Shown here one piece after another: positions 49,601 to 61,394 of a stretch of DNA of 64,000 nt. This DNA comes from Entonaema liquescens (taxonomy: Eukaryota > Ascomycota > Sordariomycetes > Xylariales > Xylariaceae): contig CADCSX010000002.1 in the NCBI GenBank assembly GCA_902805475.1, positions 2,976,001 through 3,040,000 of the forward strand. Direction: 5' to 3'. The notes below the pieces were generated by a model. It was not told the origin of the DNA. It saw nothing but the letters and a program-made list of their open reading frames with translations, and ran no database searches. The position numbers and the translations under genes are program-made. Positions within the stretch are counted from its first letter, which is position 1, and the number at the start of each line of letters is the position of its first letter.

Positions 49601-52600
49601 AAAAAAATAATATTAATAATAAAAAAAAAAAAAAAGTAAAATTTATTTTACGTTTTTAATAAAAAAAAAATATATAGTAAAAATATTATTTATTTTTATA
49701 ATAGTAGAAATTGAAACTTTTACAAATTTATAAAAAAAGTTTATAAATTTAATGATGTTATATTATTAAAATAATGAAAAAGTAATTTATTTTAAAATTA
49801 ACGTATTAAAAATTGAAGGTTTAAAGTTTTTATTTTTTATTTAAAGAAATTATAAAATATAAAAAATATTTTAATAAATAATATTAAATTAATAATATTT
49901 TTATTAAAAGTTTTTATAAAAATTAAAATAAAATATTAAATAATAAAATTAAAAATGGTATGTTTTATATAACTATATTATTAAAATTAAATTTAATTTT
50001 AATTATATATATATTTAATTATGGTTTTAACAAATTATAATGTAATAAAAAATATAATATAATAAATAATATTAAAAATAATTAATGTTAATAAAATAAA
50101 TAATAAATTAATGGTAATATTAATATATTTATTATAATTTTAATTGGAAATATACCATATATTTAAATAATTAAATTTAATATTTAATATATTATTATAA
50201 TTATTAATAATTAATTTATTAAAAAAAAAAAAAAAAAATTTTATAAAAATAATATTAGAAAATATTATAAAAAACTTTAATTATTTTACGATAAAAATAA
50301 TTATAAACGAAATTTTTAAATTATATATTATATAAAAATATAATAATAATAAAAAGTTTAAACAATTACGTAAAATATTATAATTTGTAATAAGTAAAAA
50401 TAAAAATATAATAAAATAATATAAATATAAATTAAAAAATAAATTTATATATTACGTTTTAAATATTAAATAATAATAATTAATAATATTATTTAATTAC
50501 ATTTAAAATTTATTACAAATGGTTTATAATAATTAATATTATTTTAAATTTAAAAAAATATTATACGATTTTTAAAAAATAAATGTATAAAACTTTATAA
50601 AAAAAGTTAAAAAATATGTATAATGGTATTTAAAATATTAAAAAAATTAATGAAGAATTATTATTTATTAATTTAATAACAATTTTTTACCATATTATTA
50701 TATGGGATTTTATAATTAATTTATTAATAATATTTTTAAAAAAAACGTTATAAATAATAAATAAATTTATTTATTATAACATTATAATAGTAATTATTTA
50801 TAAATTTAATAAAAAAATTATATTAATTTTTAATAATATTAAATATAAAATAAACCATTAAACTTTATTAATTTTACGATTATTTTTATTATATAATTAA
50901 GGTTTTTTAATTAAAATAATATTAAATTATAATTTAAAATTTATATTAAAGTTTTAGTAAATATTATTTATATAATTAAAAATAAAATTTATAATATTAA
51001 TAAATTATTATTTATAAATTAACGAGTAAATAAAAAGAAAAAATTAAAATATCGAAATAATTATATATTTTTATTATTTTGTTTTAATAAATTTATAAAT
51101 TAATATAATATTAGTTTTATAATATAATTTAAATAATATAAAATTAATTATATTAAAATAAAACTTTAACGAAATGATTTACGGTTTTAAGTTAAAATTT
51201 ATAATTTTTATAATAAAAATGTTAAATAATAATATTAATTTTAAAACATTACGAAATTTATATTAAAAAAAAGTCAAAATAGTTATTAATTTTATAATTA
51301 CAAATTTAAAAGTTAAATATAATAAAATTTATAAATTTATTAATTAAAAAATAAATAATATTATATATTTTCGATTATATAAAAAATATATATTGTTAAA
51401 AAAACCTTTAAAAAAATAATTAATATAATACGTTAATTTATTAATAATAATTAAACGTATTAAAAAATTTATAAAATAATTTTAATAATATAATTATATA
51501 AAATATTATAAAAAATTAATTTATATAATTATTAATAATTATAATTAAGTTATATTATTGTTAAAAACAATAATATTAATTGGGTATTTTATAAAATAAA
51601 AAGATTTTTAAAATGAAAAATAAATAAAAAAAATAATAAATTAATTATTAAATATTTTATATAATGGAAAAGTTATACGTTAATGTATAATTAATAATAT
51701 TTAAAAAAATTGTTAATGTAAAATATAACGGTATTAATAAATAAATTCGATAAAATTAATTTATTAACATTAATTAAATTAAAATTATATAAAATTAACG
51801 AAGAAAATAAAAAGAAATTAATGGAAAATATTTTTAAAATAAATATACGTATTAAAATTTTAAAATTACCATTAAATACAATATAATTTAATAAAGTAAT
51901 TATATTATTACCGTTAAAAGCAATAATAAATTTATTATTAAACAATTTTTATTTATAATTATTAACAATAATAATGTCGATAATGTAACCGTTATAAAAA
52001 ATAATTTAATTTATTAATAATATAAAAAATAAATTATTTTAAATATATAATTATATAATATTATAAAAGTAATTTTAATTAAATAAATTATTATTATTAT
52101 GTATAAATTTAAAATAGTTAATAATATAAAGTTAATATAAGATTTATTTTTTATTAATAATTTTTTCTCCGAAATTTAATTTATTTTATACTTTTTTTCC
52201 AAATTTAATATTTAAAATATATCGAAATTCTTTTAATTATTAAATTATTTTTTTGTTTTTTTATATTTATATTTTTTTATTTTTTACGCGTATATATTTT
52301 TTTTAAAGTAATTATTTTTATTTATATTTTTTATTTTAATTTAATAATTTATATTAATTATATTTTATTATATATAAATAATTTTATTTTATAATTTTTT
52401 TTAATTTATTTATAATAATATATGTTTAAAAATAATTATAATCGATAAATAAATTAATAATAACGATATTATGTTTAAGTAAAATGATAAGGTTTTTTAT
52501 AATAATGAATTTTTTTATAATAATAAATATTTTTATAACGATAATATAAATAATAATATAGTTAATAATAATTTTACGAAATTAATTAATAATGATATTA

Positions 52601-52806
52601 ATAAATTAATTTAAAATGATGTAATTAATAATAAAAATATTATATAAAATAATTTTATTATTTATAAAATTATTAAAATTATGAAAAATAAAATGATTAA
52701 TATTAAAAAATTAAATATTAATTTAATTATAATAAAAAAAAACGGTATTATTTTAAACAATTTGTAATTTATAAATTTTAATTAAAAATTAATATAATTT
52801 AATTTT

Positions 52807-52837
<31 letters not shown>

Positions 52838-53436
52838 ATATAAATAATTAAAATATTTTAAACGAATATAAGTAAATTATTATTAAAAAATATTTTAAAA
52901 AAATAGTATAAAGTAAATTAAAACGAAAAATATTTATTTTTAAAAATAAAAAAAGTGAGTTATTTATAAATTTAATAACGTTTTAAAGTAAAATTATTAT
53001 AATAACGGGATTAAAAAATTAAATTAATTTATAACACATTATTATAAAATTATTAATAATTTAATTATATATTTAATTAAACGCGTTTTTATTATATTAA
53101 AAAATAATAGTAAAATTAAATAAAATTAATAAAATATATATTAATTATAATTAAAATGTTAAAAAATGTTAATATTATTATTTTAATTTATTAAAAGTTT
53201 TAATTTTAAAAATTTTACAAATTTACGGATATATTATAAAAAAATTTGGTATTTTTTTAAATTAAATTATAAAAAAGTTATAAACTTTAAAATTAATATA
53301 AATTATTTAATTATTAAATAAAAAAACGAAATTATTATTTTAAAAATTTATATAAAAATTAAATAATAAGTTTTATTAATAATTTTTTTTAATATAAAAT
53401 AATTAATTTAATATTAATGAAAACACGATGTAAAAT

Positions 53437-53580
53437 AAAAATATTATTATTATAAATACGTTGTAAATAATTAATAATAATTATAAAAATGTTATTATTA
53501 TAAATATATAATAATAAATCGATAAAAATTATAAAAATGTTAATAATGTAAATATATAATAAAAAATTAATAATAAAATT
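53437..53580. repeat. 48-bp tandem repeat, three copies
   Basis: Units start at 53437, 53485 and 53533 and open with AAAAAT(A/G)TTA. A period divisible by three, inside the outer LTR element, suggests a former 16-residue coding repeat. Composition bias makes some similarity expected, so confidence is moderate. Confidence 0.5.
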
Positions 53581-54649
53581 AATAATAAAGAAATTTATAT
53601 TAATAATAAAAAAAATATTAATAATGAAAATAATATTGAAAATAATAATGATTATGGCGAAAAATATATTATTAAAAACGATTAAAATGAAAAAAGTTTT
53701 ATTTAAAAAAATATAATATAAATTATATATAAATTTAAAATTAATTAAAAAAAAATTTTTAATTATAAAATTAATAATAAAAAAAATAAATTATGTATAA
53801 AAAAGTTTAAATAAAATGATAAAAGTAATTAATTATAATATTTTATTAATTTAATTTTTTATAAAAAAATTTCATTAAAAAAATATATATAATTAAAACA
53901 TTTTAATAATAAAAATGGATATTATAATTATAAAATTATAAAAACGCGAAATAGTAAAAATTAATATTTTAAAAAAATTAAATATCATTTTTATAAAAAT
54001 AAAAATATAAAACGAAATAATAAAAAAGTTAAAATTGTAAATTAAAAAAAAAATAATTTTTTTTAAATTAATAGTTTTTATTTTTAAATTATTAAATTTT
54101 AATAATATAAAAATAATAAATATTTTTAAATTATTATTAATTGTTAATTTATCGTTAATAATGTTTAAATTTTATATAACGATAATATATAATAATGTGA
54201 AAATAAGTTAAAAATTTTTTAAATAACTTTTCATTAATTAATTATTTACAATTAAAAAACTTATTACGAAAATAAACGCATACGTTTTAAATTTTTATAA
54301 ATTATTATTAAAAATTTAAAAATATAAAACATTATTATTTAAATTATATTTAAATAATAAAACGAAAATTTTAATAAACGTTAAAAAAAAAAAAATAACA
54401 AATAAATTATTTACGTTTATAATGTTAAAATTTATAATAAATTTAATAAAAGCAAAAAATTAAAAAACGTTAAAAAGTTCATTAAAAAAAATAATACCGA
54501 AAAAAAATTTTAAATTAAATAAAAAGTTATTATTAAATAAAAAAAAAATTAATAATAATATTTTTATTAATGTTAAATAATAAAAAAAATAAAAAAAAAA
54601 ACGCGTAAATAATAAAAACATTATCGTTTTTTTTTTTAAAAAAAATAAA

Positions 54650-54814
54650 TATCGAAATTTTATAATTATTACTATTAATTATTAAAAAATATTATTATAT
54701 TATATTACTTTAATAAATAATAAACTTTAAATAATTAATTATAATAATTTATAACGAATTTTTATATTTTTAAATAATTAATTAATTAAAAATATATATA
54801 TAAAAAACTTTATA
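54650..54814. repeat. Right LTR of the outer retrotransposon
   Basis: Direct copy of 38376-38540, followed by the ATTTT target duplication. Confidence 0.85.
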
Positions 54815-55104
54815 ATTTTAATTTTATATTATATAATAAAACGTTAATTTAATATAATTATTATTATTTTTATTATTATTTTTTTTATATTTAAATAATA
54901 TTTATTAATTTTTAATAAAAATAAATAAAATATATTATAAATAATTAAAAAATTAATAATTATTATAATATAATTAAAAATAATTACGTTATATAAAAAT
55001 TAAAAAAATTAAAATATTAAAATTATATATATTAATAATATTTAAAATTTAAATAATATTTAATATTAAATATATATTTTATTTAAATTTAAATAGTTAT
55101 AAAA

Positions 55105-55195
55105 ATTACTTTTTAAAAGTTCGTTACTTTTTAAAAATCCTTGACTTTAAAGGCGAAGCCCCAGAAAAAGGTCGGATGCTTGGAATCTTGATGAG
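55105..55195 (-). repeat. Right terminal inverted repeat
   Basis: Inverted copy of 38191-38281, followed at once by TA and then unrelated single-copy-looking DNA. Confidence 0.85.
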
Positions 55196-55197
55196 TA

Positions 55198-58100
55198 TGT
55201 ATTAAGTCAAGCCTTGCATAGTAAATCAGATGCTAGCTCCGCTTTTCGCACCTTTGGAGACAATGCCTCAATGCATTCTTGCGATCTTATGAATACGTTC
55301 TCTGCCAGATAAGCCAAAGTAAGGCCAGGTTCACCCAAGTGCTGGTATTTGAGGTCTTATTCAGGCATTTTAGTTAGCTAGATCGGTTACGTATATGTGG
55401 TATGGGTATATAGGCACATAGCTATTTTAAGCAAGGCACAAATACATAGTATCGAGGAGAGGGGAATGCGTACTAGGTTGTGACTCCACCCCCACGTAGA
55501 ACTTATCAAACTTTCACTAGAGGTGTGGACTTCGCGTTTCGTATGATTAAAAGCACCCAAGAGTTGGTTAATACTTTATCTACGCAATGATATATAGGTT
55601 ACAGATAAGACGCCTAGCTCCTAAATTTGAATTCATTAAAATAGATATTTTATAACGTTCACATTCTTATTGAGCTGTGTCAGCGAAGATAGATGATGAG
55701 GGGCTTTAGATTGACAACACCACGGTTCATATGAATCCCCGCATAAAATGAGCGGGCCAAGACCGGGTTTACCCCGTTTCGGGATTGATTTGGACCCCGC
55801 ATAGCGGGGTCCCGCCGGACTCTAATCTTTAAGCTTAATTACACCACATGAATTCAAGCTGTCTAAGAAGTAATCAGAAAGGTACGAAGCATTCTAAAAA
55901 CCGAAAAAGAGAATCAAATAAACCAAGGAAAGGAATACAACTAAAATAATGAGGGTATGCTAAGCTTAGTTTGACAACCTAATAATTCCCATTGGATGAT
56001 TTTCTAGTGCGGGGTAATTGAAAGTAATTGAGATCTCGGGATAATATTTTAAATCTGACATTACACGTGCGCGGGGATTCAGACCAGGGGAATTGATGTA
56101 AACTACGTCATGTGAACACATCACGATGCAAAGCGATATATATCATGTAGAATATAGAACGCCGCGCCCCGCTGTAAAGATAAAGTACCATGATTCGACA
56201 ACCCCGATCCTACTAAAGAAACCGCCCTGATATCATTCGCTTTATTTAATTGAGACGAGCCAGGGCTCGAGGAAAACAACAAGTACACTTCCACGGCGCC
56301 ATCTTAAACCCATTGCATTACTCATGCGATACGATAATGCGGATTCATTGATGCATATTATATAGGAAACCCACCACGTCGGGTTGATTTGCCTTGCCAA
56401 TAAACTATCCAAGAGAGGCCAGGATAGCTTGTACATCGGCATCAAGAGTTGTTCGACGTGTTTCTTGCGCCTTGTGAAGGGTATCAGGTTGGATGCTCGT
56501 AAGGGGTATGCTGTTGGTTTCATTTTTGAATTTATCCAGACGGTATTCTCTAAGGCTTTGTTGGTCGGTAGCGTGGTTGGTGGGTGGATTGACAGAGAAA
56601 AAATGGGTTGGCTTGGCTGGAATGACTCTGCATAAACGATACTATCCGTTAGAAGAAATTCCATGCGAATGGTGTATGCATTTAAGATGAGATAGCTTGC
56701 CCATTAGAAATAGCCTGGTCTGAGTGCTTAGTCATAGTTTCTGGATGGACCAGATTTTGGATTTGAATGCAAACAGATCGACTCTGGAGATAGAACTTTG
56801 GTGGAGGCACAGTGTAACGACTTGTATTTTCAATATATAGGAAGGAAGGTATTCATGATTTTGAATGAACTTTTACAACCAGATTTCTAGCAAGGGTAAA
56901 CCAATAAATATAAAACTTTACTCTGCTACTAGTCTGATTGCACCATTCGAATACTAACGAAGAGCCGCAAGTGCGCTCGCATTCTATCTTGACATTGAGT
57001 CCTAGATATACATTATCTCTTATTTTCTGCGGGTCCATTATAACAAGGCGTCTAAATGTTCAATGCATAATATCCACCAGGAATGTGGTCTTGCATGATA
57101 ACAAGGTGGTGGAAGGAATTGAACCACAAGGTCCATTAGAACGTCAAAGTTACTGAATCACTTATACCATACTGTCTAGTTAACCATAAATTAAATATGC
57201 TTAGCTTTTCTGATTTAATTACGACCCTGCAAGTCCGATCCTAGCGTATTAACCAAAGCAGGCCAAGCCAGCCCCTATTCGACTTATCCCACCAACTACC
57301 AAACAAAGATTCCAAAAGTACTTTGATATGAACTGGATCTATCGTACGATTCTATGTCAACCCTTGTGCATAATGTGGAAGACGTTTCGGTTTTCTTTTC
57401 GTTTTCTTCGGTAGCGACCTTAACATCGTGATTCTCTAAATTTATTGAGTCTAGTTGTGTTAAATTTTTGGGACCCTTATTCGGCGGCCAATGGGATATT
57501 GCAAGAGATATGACTTTGTTGAATTTTACGAATACTTCTACCATAAGGTAATATGAGGACCAGGACCTGTTAACAATATGAAACAAAACACGGGTACGTG
57601 TGAATGAAAGAAGGTCAATCCGCTAGACTAATCAATAGATTTGAATAGAAGATACGGGTTCGGGGGCGATGTCATACCATGCTATGTTATACAAGAGAAA
57701 GACAAGAAACAAAAGCATACTTACTACTGGCCTATATGACCATATGAAGATGAATTGCATCGAAGTACTTGCTGAGGACTTTGAATATCCAAGACTCGAT
57801 TCCGTAGATGAATGCCACTAGGCACCTTGAAAGAGAAAGGAAAAACCTACTTAATAAATCGTGTTGGGTTCAAAGAATAAGGTCTGCTTGACCTAATAGT
57901 ACTCGCAGTATTCCAGTGGTGGTATATGCATTGCTTGATGGCCTGAAGACCCAGACTAACAGCCCAGTTGAACACACTAGGCTTATCCTAAGCTCCAATA
58001 GTTCAATACTGAGGACAATTTAGAGGGTACAGGCGGTCACTGAACCCATCCAGCGCATAGTCGTGAGTTGCACTAAATGACTTGAACGCGGTCACGAATG

Positions 58101-60487
58101 GTACCAAACTGTCTCTTTCAAACGGTACATAATGTCGAAAGAACGTTCAACAACCGTTATAGAGGTCAGTGCGCGATCCTAAATCATAATCCGAGGCAAT
58201 GAGAACAATTGATGTTCGACAGGTAACTGCGGTAAAAGGTCCGAATAATTCGAATTATCTTGCTGCCGCATGTAAAAGAAATAATATAATCCTGCATGAA
58301 TTGTCGCCCGGATTGCTAGGAGAACAATGTCTGCCGTTGTATTGCAAGCGGGGTCCGGTATTGAGTTGATCAATCGGAATTCAAATAGCACGATCATTCG
58401 GAACCGGCAACCTTGCCAAGAGTAGCCGACCGGCGGCCTGACGCGTCCTAACGAGGCAAGAAAGTCGTACGATATTAATGCCAGCCCGCTTTACTTTGCG
58501 TGATTTACTACACGCCGAATCTTATTCTTTCGTATTGCTAGTCGTACCCTTTCCCCTCTCTAGAGCAGTTCCTTCCAGCGAATCACACGAAGATCCGAGT
58601 AGAGGGGTAGTGGGTGTTGCTTGTTGGTAGATCGGAGCCTTGTATCTCGCGACGGATATCGGACAATAGGGCTTGCCGTGTTCGGATAAAATATGTATAG
58701 AATACCTAGACAGTTACGTTAGATGAGGTCCGGATTTTAGTAGAACAGAGGAAAGTACGAGGAAATAATGGTGTTGACACTGTGAGTTGGGGATAGGCGA
58801 GTGATAATAATACGACCCACAACCTCAAGTTGTTAAGGTTCAATTAAAACGTCTTGATATATGTCGAAGTGTTGTAAAGCTGTCGGCTTTTGGTGTTAGC
58901 AATTGTGGTGAAGCCCCGAGAGCAGTATATATAGAAAGATCTTAAATAAACGGTGCAAACACAAAAGAGGGAATCTATCACCATTCTTCGGTGAGGAGGC
59001 CACAATGTTCCCAAGACATATATATTTATACCTACCCGCAAAATAGGGTCCCAATATACCACGATATCATGACAGAGTGAGAAAGTGCGTGCATGCAGCA
59101 TGGGCGACCTTTAGCTATTGGCTATGCGTAGTAGCATTCCGAGACTGCATATGGCCTCCTTGATGAACGATGATCAAGCCGCCGATCAAGCCGCCAATCA
59201 CTGCACATTTCATCCGGATAAATTGAAACTGGGTTGCATTGTTAACCATCGAAATGAACATACTGATCCGTACTTCCAGGTATAATCCTTGCAAGTAGTA
59301 GTCCGAAGGATTCTTAGCTCTATAGCCGCATGCACATTAGAATCAGTAGGTACTTGATAGTTTTTTTTGTTTTTCTTTTTTGTAATTTGTAAAATACCCT
59401 CATCATAAAAGCTAATATATAAAGTTAAAGAGAAATATCTTAATACGAGGTAAAGTGTAAAAAAAATAAAAAAACTTTAAGGACATAATACATAATTCGG
59501 TACAATTAGTTATGCGGATAAGAAAGTGAGTTGTTTGGTGCCTTGTGGAATCGGCACCTTTTAACGCTGTTCTGACAAGACGCATAATATCCAACCATTT
59601 TACCATCATACCGCATATGCAAATGTTGCCCAATACCGTTGAAAGGCTTCCGTCCGGGCCAAGCTTGATCATATTAGTACCATGCACAACAAGCAGAAAA
59701 GTGTTGTAATAGGCGGATTGAAATAATGTTATATTGTGGTAATAACCTTTACAGCATCAAAAATACCTAGCGCACTTCGACTAAGATTTATGCTGGTACT
59801 TAATGCGCCACCTTTTGATGTTCTTGACCAAGACCAAAGACAGCGTACCAACTTTTAAGCACCAGTAAAAGGTCATTCGGAAGTACCTAAGAAAACCTAC
59901 CACCTGTGGGCACAATGTACTAACTTAATGTCATGACTTATGCAGGGTAGCCATTTGTTCATATCTTCAAGATTTAGGAATAGATGGTTAAAGTAGCACT
60001 CAACGCGCTTTTCGTGCTAAATCTCTTTTTTGCCGCTTCATCAAATATATTCAACGCAGTAGAAGCCATTGCAAGTCATCACCCCTATGAAAATACATGC
60101 ATAGATGGTCACATGTTCATTTAATGCCTTGCTAGAAAGAAACATTAAGTACCTAAGAATAAGCTGTGTCCAGGAGGCGGGGGTTTGCTAGCCTGGCTTT
60201 CCTGCAATTATCTCAACTGACACCCCTCATGCTATTATATCCAAGGCTTTCTTTATTACGGAGTGCCAACTGTGACTGGTTTGGAACGTCCAACGGAAAA
60301 CTGCGTCATAGGGACAGCACAAAGTTTAGGTAAATACGTGGCTTATCCATAACGGTCATTTATTTATCTCGACCTCTATCCTGTTATTGTAGGACGTACA
60401 CCTAACACCTTTTCATGGCCCTTCACAAGCAATACATCACCCTTATCAAGGGCAAAATTCCTCTTTCATATTAAAATTCAGAATAAA
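55198..60487. other. Gene-poor right flank of the AT island
   Basis: About 5.3 kb without a supported gene. The longest frame (56242-56664, minus, 140 codons) has no recognisable motif and overlaps a segment that resembles 34450-34620. A GC-rich island with a perfect hairpin lies at 55735-55830. Confidence 0.5.
55792..55812. repeat. Perfect GC-rich hairpin
   Basis: GGACCCCGC (55792-55800) and GCGGGGTCC (55804-55812) are exact inverted copies around ATA, in a GC island about 600 bp outside the right TIR. Confidence 0.6.
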
Positions 60488-60576
60488 GTCCGCCCATAGC
60501 GCAATAGTTAAGCGCCTGGATGTGCTTTGTTTCGAGAAAATGCGTCGAGTAAGTTCGAATCCCGCCAAGGAAACCA
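60488..60576 (+). pseudogene. Degenerate tRNA-like sequence
   Basis: The stretch CCCATAGCGCAATAGTTAAGCG resembles a tRNA D-arm of the common form CATGGCGCAATGGTTA, with two TG-to-TA changes. AGTTCGAATCCC 50 bases on is T-loop-like. The acceptor and T stems no longer pair, so it is not a working gene. Confidence 0.45.
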
Positions 60577-61314
60577 ATTGGGCAGGATCTTACAGGCAGA
60601 TAGTGGGAATCTCTCATGTCATGCGATACTCCATCTCTATCTTCCTCGAAGGAGATGCTCTAAACATCTCTGACCCCGTAGCTACAATATAAAATATAAA
60701 AATATATATCACATACCATCATAGATAGAACAAGTCCCATAGACGTACACAAACTTATCATCATCATCATCATCACTTAGAGTAAGGTAAATTCAATGCC
60801 AACGCAACCGCCAGCATGGAGTTGGTCGGAGCCTTATGTCGCATCTGTTCCGGGTTCTTTCTAAGCTGAGATATCATTTCAACTGACATCATCAACTATT
60901 CTACTCTTTCTGATGAGCTCTTACATGCTTACCACGCAGGAGTATGCATTTAAATTAATGTAAATTTGATAGAATAAACCTCCCTATTTTAGATAGCGAT
61001 ATCTGCATTGCTATCACGCCACTAGTCTATATAGATTTACATATATCTACAGAGCTCATTCATCATGTGCTCTTTTTAAACGAGACCCGAGGCTCTATAC
61101 ACGAGGTAGGTGTGAGAGAATAGCTGCAAGTTCGGTGTTCATACGCTCCTCGTGAACCTCCTGAATATTCTTAGGATCAAGATTCGAAGCGATGATGGTA
61201 CTAGTGGGACTAGCGAGGAATGCCACCAGACGATCTTCCCGAAGAGACCGCGTATCATAGGCGGTATGGGTAATTTGCTCTTCGTTGGTTCCGAGAGATA
61301 TATCTCTATAGATT

Positions 61315-61394
61315 TGGGTAGAATAGTACAATGGTTAGCAGTGTCCTAGACATATAACCTCAGTGGAAAGATTTTTCAAGCATATTCTTACCCA
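61315..61394 (+). pseudogene. Possible tRNA relic
   Basis: TGGGTAGAATA (61315-61325) and TATTCTTACCCA (61383-61394) can pair with one bulge, and a D-arm-like TAGTACAATGGTTAGCA follows the first half. A T-loop-like TTTTCAAGC is present but its stem is not. Weak. Confidence 0.25.

Larger units (their letters stand above)
38376..54814. mobile_element. Outer LTR retrotransposon, RIP-degraded
   Basis: Direct repeats of about 165 bp (38376-38540 and 54650-54814) lie 16.3 kb apart and are flanked by the same 5-mer ATTTT (38371-38375 and 54815-54819), a textbook integrase target duplication. The ends read TA...TA, which is TG...CA after C-to-T change on both strands. Without the inner element (6,169 bp plus 5) it was about 10.3 kb. 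Coding content is erased. A 48-bp tandem repeat at 53437-53580 may be a relic of a repeated protein segment. The superfamily cannot be told. Confidence 0.85.
38250..55120. other. Extreme A+T island (RIP)
   Basis: Almost all G and C are gone. Those left are largely in CG, GG or CC rather than CA/TG contexts, as expected when CpA is the preferred RIP target. Stops are dense in all frames; the few frames over 60 codons (39302, 47468, 51691) are Ile/Leu/Asn/Lys-only products of composition. The island ends within about 50-100 bp on both sides, at the TIR ends. Confidence 0.93.
38191..55195. mobile_element. TIR element (about 561 bp) split by nested retrotransposons
   Basis: 91-bp terminal inverted repeats at 38191-38281 and 55105-55195 begin CTCRTYAAGATTCCA. 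The dinucleotide TA flanks both ends (38189-38190 and 55196-55197). Removing the 16,439-bp LTR element and its 5-bp target duplication leaves about 561 bp, too small to encode a transposase, so it looks like a MITE of TA-targeting (Tc1/mariner-like) type. The outer 50 or so bases at each end keep normal GC content, while the interior is A+T-converted. Confidence 0.75.

Noticed and set aside
39302..51945. Open frames inside the island (39302-39490, 47468-47698, 51691-51945)
   Set aside because: They are made almost only of Ile, Leu, Phe, Asn and Lys, as expected from A+T composition, and carry no motif.
38250..55120. Mitochondrial DNA insertion or contamination as source of the A+T island
   Set aside because: No mitochondrial gene or tRNA is readable, and TIRs, LTRs and target duplications with transition-only differences explain the block better.
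38191..55195. A single 17-kb DNA transposon (Polinton-like or Starship-like)
   Set aside because: The two LTR pairs with their own target duplications show that most of the length is nested retrotransposons, leaving only about 561 bp for the TIR element.
56242..56664. 140-codon minus-strand gene
   Set aside because: No recognisable motif, no start or splice context worth trusting, and it overlaps a repeat-like stretch.
60757..60776. ATC microsatellite as a CRISPR-like or regulatory repeat
   Set aside because: It is a plain trinucleotide run of six units; eukaryotic context and no spacers.
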